Notes: generated by a model from the sequence alone, not told the origin. DNA of 44,615 nucleotides from an uncultured Lachnospiraceae bacterium (GCA_945917765.1 CAMEHU010000011.1:1-44615), one strand, 5' to 3'; shown: positions 26,720 through 36,749, counted from the first letter of the stretch. Numbers and translations are program-made.

Positions 26720-26755
26720 TATTTTTTTAGCTACATAATTCTATGGCTTTGGCGG
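26720..26755. repeat. Solitary copy of the D1 arm sequence
   Basis: Reads ATTTTTTTAGCTACATAATT then CTATGGCTTTGGCGG, and matches the D1 right arm and its flank (4505-4537) with a few differences. No inverted partner or core is nearby. It lies directly after the pheT stop and may be a remnant of an element that lost the rest. Confidence 0.55.
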
Positions 26756-26773
26756 CTTCCCTTAAATTAAAAA

Positions 26774-29152
26774 TTAGCGTCTTAGTTTAGCCTCACACTT
26801 GCTCTCAACCATCTCAATAACCTTATCAAAAACAACTGAAACTTCTTCTTCTGTCAAAGTTTTCTTAGCATCCATAAATGTCAAACTATATGCAATAGAT
26901 TTTTCATCTTCTCCAACATTTTCACCTGTATACACATCAAAAACTTCAATATTAGTAAGCAAACTACCAGCAGCTTTTTTTATTACAGTTTCAATATCTT
27001 TAGACTCAATATTTTTATTCATAACAAATGCCAAATCTTTTTTTATTGAAGGGAATTTTGAAATTTCTTTAAACTTCATTTTTCCAGTTCTCTTAGCTAA
27101 TAATTTATCTAAATTAATTTCCATAACATAAACATCATCTTTTGTTACTTGTGGATGTAATTTTGCAACAACACCTACAACATCATTATTAACAGAAATA
27201 TCAGCACATTGTCCTGGGTGGAACTCTGATACTGGATTAATCATATGAACAAAACTATATCTATTTCCATATCCTAAGAAATCTAAAACTTCTTCAGCAA
27301 TTCCTTTAATTATATAAAAATCAACATTTTGTCTATTTCCTAAACCTAAGTAAAATTCACCAGACATTAAAACACATAATTTTTTATTTTCTCCATATTC
27401 CTCGCCTTTTTTGAAAAATCCTTTTCCAATTTCAAAAATAGAAACATCTTTTATATTACGAGCTTTATTATATTCATAAGTTTTTAATAATGATGGAATT
27501 AAGCTATATCTTAATGTATTTCTTTCTTCTGTAAGTGGATCTAATAATTTTAAATTTGCAAAAGTATCACTTGTAAATTTATCTGCTTCATCTTCTCCAA
27601 CAAGCACATATGTTAATGTTTCATTTAATCCTAAAGAAGACATTTTATTTCTTATTTCCCTTGTAGTTTTATCATAAGAACCTGCTTTTATTGGAAGTGA
27701 TGGTAAAGTACCTTTTATATTATCAACACCATAAATTCTTCCAACTTCTTCAATTAAATCTTCTTTTATATTAACATCTAATCTTCTTCTTGGTACTAAA
27801 ACTCTGATATTTCCATCTTCAGCATATCCTGTGAATTTAAGTCTTTTAAATACATCAATAACATCATCTTCAGAAAGTTTTGTACCTAAAACATCATTAA
27901 TATTATCAACTGTTACAAAAATTTCTTTATCTTGTTTATCAGTTCTATCATAAACACAAATTCCAGAAATGATTGTTGCATCAGCATATTTTTCTAATAA
28001 GTGACAAGCTCTTTCAACAGCCATATAAGTTCTATTTGGATCTAAACCTTTTTCAAATCTGTTGCTTGCTTCACTTCTTACAATTTTTTTAGAAGTTTTT
28101 CTAACTTTAACACCATCAAAAATTGCTGATTCAATAATAACATTTTTAGTGTAATTTTCAACTTCAGTTGTTAATCCTCCCATTACACCTGCTAAACCAA
28201 TTGCAGATTGTTCTGTTGCAATAACAATATCATTTTCATCTAAACTTCTTTCAACTTCATCAAGAGTTGTTAATTTTTCACCATTTTCTGCCATTCTAAC
28301 AATTAATTTGTTTCCAAGCTTATCAGCATCATAAAAATGCAATGGTTGACCAACTTCTAACATAACATAATTGCTTATATCAACAACATTGTTGATAGGT
28401 CTAATACCTGATGCAATTAATCTATTTTTTATAAAAGCTGGACTTTCTTTAATTGTAACATTTTCAACTTTTTTCGCTAAAAACAAACTACAATTATCTG
28501 TTTGAATATCAACTTTAAATGAATGTGTTAAATTATATCCAGTTTCATTATGAGATAAATCAATAGTTTTAACAGGTTTGTCATAAATTGCACCAACTTC
28601 ATATGCCATACCTAAAATACTTAATAAATCACCTCTATTAGCTGTTAATTCAAAATCAATAACACCATCATCCATTTTCATAAATTTGATTGGGTCTCCA
28701 CCAATTGTTGCATTATCAGGTAACTCATGAATTCCCTCTTTATCTGCTTGAGTCAAAAACTTAGCTTCTAACCCCAACTCAGCCAAAGAACACATCATAC
28801 CATTAGACTCAACACCTCTAATATTTCCTCTTTTTATTGTAACATCACCTGGAAGCTGTGCCCCTGGTAAAGCAACAATAACCTTAATTCCCTTTCTAGC
28901 ATTAGGAGCCCCACACACAATTTGTAAAACCTCTTTTCCAACATCAACCATACACACATGTAAATGATCAGAATCCGGATGCTCCTCGCACTCCTTAATC
29001 TCCCCAATCACAAGATTACTAGCCTCAATCAAATTCCCAGCATAATCATACTCATTACCAACCCTAGTCATATCCTCAGCCAAAGTCTTTACATCAACAT
29101 CTATATCCACATAATCTCTCAAAAAATTTGTACTTAACTTCATATCATCCAA
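26774..29152 (-). CDS. pheT: Phenylalanyl-tRNA synthetase beta subunit
   Basis: Forms the alpha2-beta2 enzyme with PheS that charges tRNA-Phe. 792 residues. Domain order is normal: the N-terminal B1 region with an EMAP/tRNA-binding domain (about 40-150, DSDHLHVCMVDVG, IVCGAPNARKG), B3/B4 editing (about 210-390), B5 (about 400-475), the catalytic-like core, and the C-terminal FDX-ACB anticodon domain (about 700-792). It lies downstream of pheS in the T-box-controlled operon, but 334 bases separate them, filled mainly by palindromic element D2. Confidence 0.97.
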   Translation of the reverse strand: MDDMKLSTNFLRDYVDIDVDVKTLAEDMTRVGNEYDYAGNLIEASNLVIGEIKECEEHPDSDHLHVCMVDVGKEVLQIVCGAPNARKGIKVIVALPGAQLPGDVTIKRGNIRGVESNGMMCSLAELGLEAKFLTQADKEGIHELPDNATIGGDPIKFMKMDDGVIDFELTANRGDLLSILGMAYEVGAIYDKPVKTIDLSHNETGYNLTHSFKVDIQTDNCSLFLAKKVENVTIKESPAFIKNRLIASGIRPINNVVDISNYVMLEVGQPLHFYDADKLGNKLIVRMAENGEKLTTLDEVERSLDENDIVIATEQSAIGLAGVMGGLTTEVENYTKNVIIESAIFDGVKVRKTSKKIVRSEASNRFEKGLDPNRTYMAVERACHLLEKYADATIISGICVYDRTDKQDKEIFVTVDNINDVLGTKLSEDDVIDVFKRLKFTGYAEDGNIRVLVPRRRLDVNIKEDLIEEVGRIYGVDNIKGTLPSLPIKAGSYDKTTREIRNKMSSLGLNETLTYVLVGEDEADKFTSDTFANLKLLDPLTEERNTLRYSLIPSLLKTYEYNKARNIKDVSIFEIGKGFFKKGEEYGENKKLCVLMSGEFYLGLGNRQNVDFYIIKGIAEEVLDFLGYGNRYSFVHMINPVSEFHPGQCADISVNNDVVGVVAKLHPQVTKDDVYVMEINLDKLLAKRTGKMKFKEISKFPSIKKDLAFVMNKNIESKDIETVIKKAAGSLLTNIEVFDVYTGENVGEDEKSIAYSLTFMDAKKTLTEEEVSVVFDKVIEMVESKCEAKLRR

Positions 29153-29262
29153 TTCCTTTCCTTATTCATTCCTTAACTCCCACCAGCAATTTGATAGGAT
29201 TACGCCTTCTCCAAAGAATGTGCAAAACAAACTCCCAAAAAATTTGCCACCTCAAACTCCCT

Positions 29263-29380
29263 CGGAGAAAGAAATATATTATTTCGCAGTAAGTGCGCAG
29301 TTTGGCGCCCCCACCTACATTCTTTCTCCCAAATCACAACGCCAGCAAACGAACGGAGAAATAATATATTTTTTCTCCCG
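29263..29380. repeat. Palindromic element D2 inside the pheS-pheT operon
   Basis: Arms at 29263-29285 and 29358-29380 are inverted copies of 23 nt with few mismatches. The 72-nt core at 29286-29357 matches D1 closely: GTGCGCAGTTTGG, CGCCCCCACCTA, then CGCCAGCAAACGAACGGA. The D2 arms do not resemble the D1 arms. They share the ends CTCCCTCGGAGAAAGAAATA and TTCTCCCGGC with element E (40005-40201). Confidence 0.8.
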
Positions 29381-29486
29381 GCAACACACCAAAAAGGCAA
29401 ATTTACACAAACTCAAAAAGCAAATTTTAACCAAACACTCCAAAAGCAAATTTCCAAAAAAACAAAAAGCACATTCAAAACGAAAC

Positions 29487-30530
29487 CTAATCCATCCTAT
29501 CAAACTGCTCCAAAAACCTCACATCATTAGTATACAAATACCTCATATCAGTAATTCCATACTTAAACATAGCCAATCTATCAATACCTGTACCAAAAGC
29601 AAATCCTCCATAAACATCAGGATCATACCCATTCATTTTAAGCACATTTGGATGAACAATTCCAGAACCCAAAAGCTCTATCCAGCCAGTTTTCTTGCAC
29701 AAAGAACATCCCTTACCACCACAATTAAAACATGATACATCAACCTCATAAGATGGCTCTGTAAATGGGAAATAACTTGGTCTAAATCTTAATTCTGTAT
29801 TTTCTCCAAGCATTTTTTTCATAAACACTTCCAAAGTTCCCTTTAAATCAGCTAAAGAAACATGATTTTCCTTTTTATCAATAACCAAACCTTCAACTTG
29901 ATTAAATTGATGTGAATGTGTTGCATCATCTTCTCTTCTATATGTTTTACCAACGCAAATCATTCTAATTGGCTCATTTCCACCTTTTCTTAGCATTTCT
30001 CTTGCTTGAACAGCAGATGTTTGTGTTCTTAATAAATATGAATCTGTTATATAAAAACTATCTTGCATATCTCTTGCAGGATGACCTTGTGGTAAATTTA
30101 ATCTTTCAAAACAAAACTCATCTGTTTCAAGCTCAGGTCCTTCAACAACATCATATCCCATAGAAACAAATAAATCTTCTATTTCTTCTATAGTTCTATT
30201 TAATGGGTGTTTGCTACCTCTTTTAATTTTTTTACTTGGTAAAGTAATATCAATTTTTTCTGAATCTAATTTTTTATTTAATTCTTGCTCTTTAAATACT
30301 TCTTCTTTATCAGAAATCAATTTTTCTAATTCATCTTTAACACTATTAACTAAACTTCCAATAATTGGTCTTTCTTCAGCTGATAATGTTCCCATTCCTC
30401 TTAAAACTGATGTTAACTCTCCTTTCTTTCCTAAATACTGAACTCTTAAATCATTTAATTGTTTTAAATCATTTGCTGTTTCAATCTCTTTAATTGACTT
30501 TTGCTTAATACTTTCAATTTGTTCTTTCAT
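29487..30530 (-). CDS. pheS: Phenylalanyl-tRNA synthetase alpha subunit
   Basis: Catalytic subunit, 347 residues, normal length. There is an N-terminal coiled coil (about 1-85), then the class II core: motif 1 region [29 protein letters not shown], motif 2 [17 protein letters not shown], and motif 3 [19 protein letters not shown] Cys cluster ([17 protein letters not shown]) lies between motifs 2 and 3, as in many bacterial PheS proteins. A T-box leader precedes it, so it should respond to uncharged tRNA-Phe. Confidence 0.97.
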   Translation of the reverse strand: MKEQIESIKQKSIKEIETANDLKQLNDLRVQYLGKKGELTSVLRGMGTLSAEERPIIGSLVNSVKDELEKLISDKEEVFKEQELNKKLDSEKIDITLPSKKIKRGSKHPLNRTIEEIEDLFVSMGYDVVEGPELETDEFCFERLNLPQGHPARDMQDSFYITDSYLLRTQTSAVQAREMLRKGGNEPIRMICVGKTYRREDDATHSHQFNQVEGLVIDKKENHVSLADLKGTLEVFMKKMLGENTELRFRPSYFPFTEPSYEVDVSCFNCGGKGCSLCKKTGWIELLGSGIVHPNVLKMNGYDPDVYGGFAFGTGIDRLAMFKYGITDMRYLYTNDVRFLEQFDRMD

Positions 30531-30544
30531 GTTTTATCTCCCTT

Positions 30545-30895
30545 CATTTATGTAATAACAAAAAAGCCATTCCAATCCTATTACTAGGACGAAATGACTC
30601 GTGGTACCACCTATATTTATAAATCTGTTATTATTTTTTTGATAACAAATTTACCTTGTTTAGTGTTAACGGTTCTACCGCTTCTATCTAGACTTTATTT
30701 TGTTTCTATATTTTTTTAGTACATTCAAACTAAAAACTTACTTTTTAAATATAGACTAATAAATTTCAATAAAAGACCTAAAAAAGTGAAATTTCAAATA
30801 TTAATTATAATTAGGCTCTCAGCTTATTTCCTAAATCTCTGTATATAATTTTGATAATATTTTACTTTGCTTTTTTATTGGTTCAAAATTAAATT
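30545..30895 (-). promoter_or_regulatory. T-box riboswitch upstream of pheST
   Basis: The T-box sequence GGTGGTACCACGAG is at 30611-30598 on minus, the antiterminator bulge that pairs with the tRNA acceptor end. A terminator hairpin follows (30560-30598). Upstream is the AGAGA element (30840-30836) and a stem I region. A TTC in GAAATTTCAC near 30790 is a plausible Phe specifier, but I have not modelled the stem fully. The position ahead of pheS fits well. Uncharged tRNA-Phe should favour read-through. Confidence 0.88.
30560..30598 (-). terminator. Regulated terminator of the T-box
   Basis: GTCATTTCGTCCTA, loop GTAA, TAGGATTGGAATGGC, then TTTTTTG on minus. It competes with the T-box antiterminator stem. 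Confidence 0.8.
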
Positions 30896-30901
30896 ACAAA
30901 T

Positions 30902-30930
30902 ATAATACCATTTTTTGGTTAAATAATCAA
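30902..30930 (-). promoter_or_regulatory. Promoter of the pheST T-box leader
   Basis: TTGATT (30930-30925), a 17-nt spacer, and TATTAT (30907-30902) on minus, which places the start near 30895. Confidence 0.6.
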
Positions 30931-30997
30931 GTATTTTTTGTTATTTAATTAATAAAATCATTTCTCATACAAACTGCGTTTACTAAAAAAAGAAAAA

Positions 30998-31037
30998 GAG
31001 CCTAATTTATTTCTTATTAAAGAATTAAATTAGACTC
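30998..31037 (-). terminator. Intrinsic terminator of the S1-like gene
   Basis: On minus: GAGTCTAATTTAATTCTT / AAGAAATAAATTAGGCTC followed by TTTTTCTTTTTTT. It is a long stem with a strong U-run. Confidence 0.85.
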
Positions 31038-31056
31038 ATCTTCCTTTTGGTAGACA

Positions 31057-31875
31057 TTACTTTATTGTAAGCTTAACTTTATGCTTGCTCGGCTGAACAG
31101 AGCGCACATATGCCTTTACAATATCTCCACTTTTCAATTTAGTATTCCTTTCATAATATGGATTAATATCAGCAATACCTGAAATTGAAGGAGTTATTTC
31201 AACAAAATAACCAGTTACTTTACCATTTTCGTCAAAAAGTGGCAGACCAACTTTAACATTTATTATAGTTCCGCTTTTTATTTTGGAATAATCTACTACT
31301 GTAGCTTTTCTTATACTACAATTTAGCATATTTTCCTCTTTACTATTTGGAAATACAATAACATTTACCCTTGTACCAACTTTTAAGAAGCTTTTCGGGT
31401 TTATACGTGCTCTTGACATTTCTGAATAATGGCATAATGCAATTAAGCCTTCACCAATATCACAAAAAACACCAAATTCAGTTGTTTCCGCAACTATAGC
31501 CTCAACCTTTAACTTGTTTTCTTCCAGAAAATAATCACAAATCTCTAAAAGATTCTTTTTTCTTGATAAAACAATTTTATCATTTTCAATACGTGTGATT
31601 TTTATCCGGATTACTCGTTTCTGAACTATCATTCTTACTTGAAGAGGAATAGTCGCATCATTACAATACTTGAGTTTCTCAATTACACATTCGTCAAAAG
31701 GCAACTGCCCATAATAGCCATTACCTAAATCAACTATTATTACTTTTTCATTAATATCATAGTCAATTGGCACGCCTGTTATAGCTCTTCCGGTTTCCCA
31801 ACACATTGTTAAATACGCAATTGTTGTTTTGTTTGGAGCTTCGTAGTCAGTTTCTGGTTTTAACATCCGTTTCAT
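31057..31875 (-). CDS. Triple S1-like domain RNA-binding protein
   Basis: 272 residues made almost wholly of three OB/S1-like modules. The first (about 40-105) is diverged (IIVDLGNGYYGQLPFDE). The second (about 120-190) is closest to S1 (VAETTEFGVFCDIGEGLIAL, SFLKVGTRVNVIVF). The third (about 195-272) has GYFVEITPSISGIADINPYY and LKSGDIVKAYVRSV. RNA or translation-linked binding is likely; it is too short and too diverged to be ribosomal protein S1 itself. It has an AAAGGAGATTG ribosome site and its own terminator. Codon use looks less AT-rich than that of neighbouring pheS and leuS, as in other unknown genes here. Confidence 0.75.
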   Translation of the reverse strand: MKRMLKPETDYEAPNKTTIAYLTMCWETGRAITGVPIDYDINEKVIIVDLGNGYYGQLPFDECVIEKLKYCNDATIPLQVRMIVQKRVIRIKITRIENDKIVLSRKKNLLEICDYFLEENKLKVEAIVAETTEFGVFCDIGEGLIALCHYSEMSRARINPKSFLKVGTRVNVIVFPNSKEENMLNCSIRKATVVDYSKIKSGTIINVKVGLPLFDENGKVTGYFVEITPSISGIADINPYYERNTKLKSGDIVKAYVRSVQPSKHKVKLTIK

Positions 31876-32095
31876 AAAGCAATCTCCTTTATAATAAAAT
31901 CAGTTATAAAACTGTGAGACGATTATATCATATAAACGTATTTTTTTCAATACCTGCCACCTATTATGTACACCAAATTCTTTTTTGAATACTCAAATCT
32001 TTTAAACCTCAACCATATTTTACAAGATTTGCTAAAAAATATATTCCCTTTTTAAGAAATATATGTTATAATTAAAAATGTAGGAGGTAATGAAT

Positions 32096-32542
32096 ATGTG
32101 GCAAATATGGTTATTAATCGCTATACTATTTTTTATCTTAGAAATGATGGGACCCGGTTTCTTACTCTTCTGGGTAGGAGTTGGTGCACTAATTACAATG
32201 GTTGTAAGTCTATTTGTAGACAGCATAGCCATTCAAATTGGAGTATGGGTAATATCATCAATAGCTTTACTATTTTGCACAAGACCATTTGCAAACAAAT
32301 TTGCAAAAACTGATACAACAGTTACAAATGCAAAATCAATCATTGGAAAAACAGGTATTGTTACCAAAGAAATTAATCCAATGAAGGAAACTGGTCAGAT
32401 TAAAGTTAATGGTGAAGTATGGTCCGCCAAAAGTTCTAAAGAAAACGTTATAGAAGAAGGTGCTCAAATTATTATTCTGAATATAGATGGCGTAAAAGCA
32501 ATAGTAGAAAAAGCAAAAGAAAAAACTACTGTAGTAGAATAG
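32096..32542 (+). CDS. NfeD-like membrane protein
   Basis: The start at the ATG at 32096 (MWQIWLLIAILFFILEMMGP), about seven bases after AGGAGG, gives 148 residues; an ATG two codons upstream is too near the site. Two hydrophobic stretches (residues 2-23 and 25-65) are followed by an OB-fold domain with the family pattern IGKTGIVTKEI and GQIKVNGEVWSAKS. Short NfeD proteins are typically encoded beside an SPFH/stomatin protein, and that is the case here (31 bases downstream). They are thought to work together on membrane microdomains or membrane protein quality control. Confidence 0.9.
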   Translation: MWQIWLLIAILFFILEMMGPGFLLFWVGVGALITMVVSLFVDSIAIQIGVWVISSIALLFCTRPFANKFAKTDTTVTNAKSIIGKTGIVTKEINPMKETGQIKVNGEVWSAKSSKENVIEEGAQIIILNIDGVKAIVEKAKEKTTVVE

Positions 32543-32573
32543 TTGTAGTATTTTTTATAAGGAGGACAAAAAT

Positions 32574-33503
32574 ATGTCAGGAACAGTAATATTTTTTATA
32601 ATTTTACTTATTTTAGTTTTATTCATAGGATTTAAAACAATTAAGGTTGTAAAACAATCAGAAGTTTACATTATTGAAAGATTAGGTAAATTCCATAAGG
32701 TTGCAGATGCTGGTTTAACAATAATTGTACCATTTTTAGATCATGTTAGATCAATTGTAAGTTTAAAACAACAAACAATGGATATTCCACCACAAGGAGT
32801 TATCACACATGATAACGTTACAATTACAATAGACACTGTTGTGTTCTATAAAATTACAGACCCAGCTAAAGCTGTATACGAAATTCAATCTTTGAAAAAA
32901 GGTATTGAATATTTAGCAATTACAACAATTCGTGATGTTGTTGGTAAAATGGACTTAGATGAAACATTCAGTTCTCGTGATAACATCAATGATCAATTAA
33001 GAGTTATATTAGATGAAGCTACAGACCAATGGGGATGTAAGGTAGACAGAGTTGAAATTAAAGATATCACTCCACCAGCTGATATTCGTGATGCGATGGA
33101 AAAACAAATGAACGCAGAAAGAAATAAAAGAGCTCAAATCTTAACTGCAGAAGGTGAAAGACAGGCTGCTATTACACTTGCACAAGGTAAAAAAGAAGCT
33201 GCTATCTTAGCTGCTGAAGCTGATAGAGAATCTGCTATAAGAAGAGCTGCCGGTGAAGCTGAAGCTATAAAACAAGTTGCTGAAGCTAAAGCACAAGAAA
33301 TTGAAATGGTTTATGAAGCAATGATGAAATCAAATCCAAATGAAAAATTAGTTCAATTAAAATCTTTAGAAACATTAAAAGAAGTAGCTGCTGGTGATGC
33401 TAATAAAGTATTTATTCCATTCGAAGCTACATCTGCTTTAGGTAGTTTAGGTGCTGTTAAAGAAATATTACATGATGATAAAAAGAAAAAAGCTGATAAA
33501 TAG
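32574..33503 (+). CDS. SPFH/stomatin-like (slipin) membrane protein
   Basis: 309 residues. One N-terminal transmembrane helix (about 2-23) is followed by the SPFH/band 7 domain (QSEVYIIERLGKFHKVADAG, VITHDNVTITIDTVVFYKI, IKDITPPADI). An Ala/Glu-rich coiled coil (about 180-265) and a short polar tail end it. Such proteins oligomerise into membrane scaffolds. The NfeD partner is just upstream in the same operon, with a GGAGGAC ribosome site between them. A terminator follows. Confidence 0.93.
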   Translation: MSGTVIFFIILLILVLFIGFKTIKVVKQSEVYIIERLGKFHKVADAGLTIIVPFLDHVRSIVSLKQQTMDIPPQGVITHDNVTITIDTVVFYKITDPAKAVYEIQSLKKGIEYLAITTIRDVVGKMDLDETFSSRDNINDQLRVILDEATDQWGCKVDRVEIKDITPPADIRDAMEKQMNAERNKRAQILTAEGERQAAITLAQGKKEAAILAAEADRESAIRRAAGEAEAIKQVAEAKAQEIEMVYEAMMKSNPNEKLVQLKSLETLKEVAAGDANKVFIPFEATSALGSLGAVKEILHDDKKKKADK

Positions 33504-33517
33504 ATTTAATATAGATT

Positions 33518-33551
33518 AAAGACGTAATCTTATGAGATTGCGTCTTTTTTT
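33518..33551 (+). terminator. Terminator after the SPFH gene
   Basis: Stem AAAGACGTAATCT / AGATTGCGTCTTT followed by TTTTT on plus. Confidence 0.85.
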
Positions 33552-33646
33552 ATGTCTTTTTTATGTTTAACAGAATTTCACCAGCATGTCTGTCTCCCCT
33601 ACAAAAAATTTTTTCGTCCCAAATTTAATATAGTCCCATCTACATT

Positions 33647-33726
33647 AGTCTCAAAAGTGAAACAAAAAAAGACCGTCCCCAAAAGTCTCAAAAGTGAGAC
33701 AAAAAAGACCGTCCCCAAAAGTCTCA
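33647..33726. repeat. REP-like palindromic doublet, family B copy 3
   Basis: Two direct units at 33658-33690 and 33695-33726, each with AAAAAAGACCGTCCCC between TGARAC and GTCTCA, plus an extra AGTCTCA to the left (33647-33653). Both units share the same orientation, as in copy B2. Lies between the SPFH gene and leuS. Confidence 0.8.
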
Positions 33727-33816
33727 TAAAAAAACTCTAAAAAGCCCTTTATTTTTCCCGAAAAATGTTATATAATATCAGCAATATTCACTAAAAAGAA
33801 AGGACTGATACAAACT

Positions 33817-36216
33817 ATGGCTTATGATTTTAAAGAAATAGAACAAAAATGGCAAAAATATTGGGACGAAAATCAAACATTTAAAACAGATGTCTGGGAT
33901 TTTTCAAAACCTAAATACTATGCACTGGATATGTTCCCTTACCCATCAGGACAAGGTCTTCATGTTGGACATCCTGAAGGATATACAGCAACAGATATAA
34001 TGTCAAGAATGAAAAGAATGCAAGGATATAATGTTCTTCATCCAATGGGATGGGATTCATTTGGATTACCTGCTGAACAATATGCAATAAAAACAGGAAA
34101 TCATCCTGATTTATTTACAAAACAAAATATTCAAGTATTTAAAAAACAATTAAAAATGCTTGGTTTATCTTTTGATTGGGATAAAGAGCTTTCTACTTGT
34201 GACCCAAATTATTATAAATGGACACAATGGATTTTTATTCAATTATATAAAGATGGATTAGCAAAATATATTGATATGCCTGTTAACTGGTGTGAAGAAT
34301 TAGGTACAGTTTTGGCTAATGATGAAGTAATTGATGGTAAAAGCGAACGTGGTGGCTTCCCTGTTGTTAGAAAAAATATGAAGCAATGGGTTTTAGATAT
34401 TCCTTCTTATGCTGAAACTTTACTAGAAAATTTAGATGATTTAGATTGGCCTGAATCAACTAAAGAAATTCAAAGAAATTGGATTGGAAAATCTGTTGGA
34501 GCTCATGTTAATTTTAAAGTTGCAAATCATGATGGCTTAGAGTTTACTGTATTTACTACAAGATGTGATACATTATTTGGAGCTACTTATTGTGTTTTAG
34601 CTCCTGAAAATGAGTTAGTTAAAAAAATTACAACTCCTGAACAATCTGAAGCTGTTGAAGAATATATTAAAAAATGTAGCAGTAAGTCTGATTTAGAAAG
34701 AACTGAATTAAATAAAGAAAAAACTGGAGTTTTCACTGGTGCATATGCTATAAATCCTGTTAATAATAAACAAATTCCAATTTGGATTGCTGATTATGTT
34801 TTAGCATCTTATGGAACTGGAGCTATTATGGCTGTTCCTGCACATGATGAAAGAGATTATGCTTTTGCTAAAAAATTCGGATTAGATATTATCCCTGTTT
34901 TAGAAGGCGGAGATGTAACAAATGAAGCATTTACTGGTGACGGTCTTCACATTAATTCAGACTTTTTAGATGGTTTAAATAAAGAAGATGCTATTAATAA
35001 AATGCTTAACTGGCTTGAAGAAAAACAAATTGGTTCAAAACAAGTAAATTATAAATTAAGAGAATGGATTTTTGCTCGTCAAAGATATTGGGGTGAACCT
35101 ATTCCAATTGTACATTTTGACGATGGAATGGAAACTATTGATGAAAGCGAATTACCATTAGTTTTGCCTGAGCTTGAAGATTATGCTCCATCTAAAACTG
35201 GTGCTTCACCACTTGAAAAAGCTACTGATTGGTTAAGATATGAAAAAGATGGTAAAGTTGGAAAACGTGAAACCAGCACAATGCCTGGAAGTGCAGCATC
35301 TAGCTGGTATTTCTTAAGATATATTGACCCACATAATAATGATGAATTTGCAAATCAAGAGTTATTAAAACATTGGTTACCTGTTGATTTATATATGGGT
35401 GGTCCAGAACATGCTGTAGGTCATTTATTATATTCAAGATTTTGGAATAATTACTTATATAACAAAGGTTTAGTTCCTGTAAAAGAACCATTTGCTAAAC
35501 TTCGTCATCAAGGTATGATTTTGGGTTCAAATGGTGAAAAAATGAGTAAATCAAAAGGAAATGTTGTAAACCCTGATGATATGGTTAAAGAATTTGGTGC
35601 AGATAGCTTAAGAGTTTATGAAATGTTTATGGGACCTATTGAAGCTGCTAAACCTTGGGATCCAAAAGGTATTGATGGTTCTAAGAAATTCTTAGATAGA
35701 GTGTGGAGATTATTTACTGAAAGTGGTAAAATCCAAGATGCTGAAAATACTGAATTAGAGAAGATTTATAATGTTACTGTAAAAAAAGTAACAAATGATT
35801 ATGAAACAATGAACTTTAACACTGCAATTAGTCAATTAATGATATTTATTAATAATGCATACAAAGCTGAAGTTTTACCTAAACAATATGCTGAAGGATT
35901 TTTAAAATTATTAAATCCTGTTGCACCTCATATTACAGAAGAACTTTGGTCAACAGCTTTAGGTCATGAAGGTACAATTGCTTATGAAAAATGGCCTGAA
36001 TATAATGAAGCAAAAACTATTGATGATGAAATTAATATTCCTGTTCAAGTTAATGGAAAATTAAGAGCTAATATTATTGCTCCGTTAGATTCTGATGAAG
36101 AAACTGTAAAACAAATAGTTCATTCAAATCAAACTATTATTAATAATATTGAAGGTAAAACTATTGTAAAAGAAATTTATGTTAAAAATAAAATTTATAA
36201 TATAGTTGTAAAATAA
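33817..36216 (+). CDS. leuS: Leucyl-tRNA synthetase
   Basis: Charges tRNA-Leu. 799 residues, close to the usual 800-870. Class I signatures are the HIGH-type GLHVGH (about residues 47-52) and [10 protein letters not shown] (about 573-582). The inserted editing domain has [16 protein letters not shown] and [16 protein letters not shown] (about 220-400), so post-transfer editing should work. The C-terminal anticodon-binding and small end domains are complete. A TATAAT lies at 33771-33776 and an AAAGGACTG ribosome site precedes the ATG. Unlike pheS, no T-box is visible upstream; the leader holds a REP doublet instead. Confidence 0.98.
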   Translation: MAYDFKEIEQKWQKYWDENQTFKTDVWDFSKPKYYALDMFPYPSGQGLHVGHPEGYTATDIMSRMKRMQGYNVLHPMGWDSFGLPAEQYAIKTGNHPDLFTKQNIQVFKKQLKMLGLSFDWDKELSTCDPNYYKWTQWIFIQLYKDGLAKYIDMPVNWCEELGTVLANDEVIDGKSERGGFPVVRKNMKQWVLDIPSYAETLLENLDDLDWPESTKEIQRNWIGKSVGAHVNFKVANHDGLEFTVFTTRCDTLFGATYCVLAPENELVKKITTPEQSEAVEEYIKKCSSKSDLERTELNKEKTGVFTGAYAINPVNNKQIPIWIADYVLASYGTGAIMAVPAHDERDYAFAKKFGLDIIPVLEGGDVTNEAFTGDGLHINSDFLDGLNKEDAINKMLNWLEEKQIGSKQVNYKLREWIFARQRYWGEPIPIVHFDDGMETIDESELPLVLPELEDYAPSKTGASPLEKATDWLRYEKDGKVGKRETSTMPGSAASSWYFLRYIDPHNNDEFANQELLKHWLPVDLYMGGPEHAVGHLLYSRFWNNYLYNKGLVPVKEPFAKLRHQGMILGSNGEKMSKSKGNVVNPDDMVKEFGADSLRVYEMFMGPIEAAKPWDPKGIDGSKKFLDRVWRLFTESGKIQDAENTELEKIYNVTVKKVTNDYETMNFNTAISQLMIFINNAYKAEVLPKQYAEGFLKLLNPVAPHITEELWSTALGHEGTIAYEKWPEYNEAKTIDDEINIPVQVNGKLRANIIAPLDSDEETVKQIVHSNQTIINNIEGKTIVKEIYVKNKIYNIVVK

Positions 36217-36283
36217 TTATTATAATTTTATCAATATTTTTACTATTAGAAAAAAGATTTTTTATTATTAATGCTAAACTACT

Positions 36284-36316
36284 AAAAAGAGAGCTATAAT
36301 TAATAGCTCTCTTTTT
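36284..36316. terminator. Bidirectional terminator between leuS and the next gene
   Basis: AAAAAGAGAGCTAT / ATAGCTCTCTTTTT, an almost perfect palindrome with A- and T-runs on either side. It overlaps the stop codon of the minus-strand gene. Confidence 0.85.
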
Positions 36317-36749
36317 AATCTTTCATGCAAATATGTCGTAATGTAGTCATCTTTTCTAAAAACACCTTATATTCATCCTCATCATATTTTAACCTATACT
36401 TTTTTAAATAGAAATCTTCAAGGTTAATAATGCATTCTCCTGAAATTTTAAGGAAATGTCTTAGTTGAACTGTATCTGTCGCTAATATTAAATATTCAGC
36501 TCCGAGAGGTACTATTACACAACCATCTGCAAATAGTTTATCCTCCCCAATTTTGTCCTTTATTTCATAGATTAGCAAATCTTGGTCTAGATAGTCTATA
36601 ACTGCATCATAAATCCGATTAAAACTATTTAGCATATTATAGAATACTGCTTCATTTTTTGCTTTTTCCGAATTCTTAGCTGATAACCTACCTATTATAA
36701 TTCCCGCAGTACACGCAAATACGAAAATAACAATATACATCTTTAACAT
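36315..36749 (-). CDS. Single-pass membrane protein of unknown function
   Basis: I start at the ATG at 36749 (MLKMYIVIFVFACTAG), nine bases after AGAAAGG, giving 144 residues; an ATG three codons upstream directly touches the ribosome site. One N-terminal helix (about 2-22) with a small-residue end (GIIIGRLSAKNS) is followed by a soluble alpha/beta domain of about 120 residues (VIVPLGAEYLILATDTVQL). No family is recognised. Codon style is like that of the other unknown genes in the window. Confidence 0.65.
   Translation of the reverse strand: MLKMYIVIFVFACTAGIIIGRLSAKNSEKAKNEAVFYNMLNSFNRIYDAVIDYLDQDLLIYEIKDKIGEDKLFADGCVIVPLGAEYLILATDTVQLRHFLKISGECIINLEDFYLKKYRLKYDEDEYKVFLEKMTTLRHICMKD

Noticed and set aside
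29220-29735. Plus-strand ORF across D2 and the end of pheS
   Set aside because: A shadow of the pheS antisense strand and the palindrome; composition is unlike a real protein.
33552-33740. Small ORF between the SPFH gene and leuS
   Set aside because: It is formed by the B3 repeat units (repeated KKTVPKSL) and has no ribosome site.
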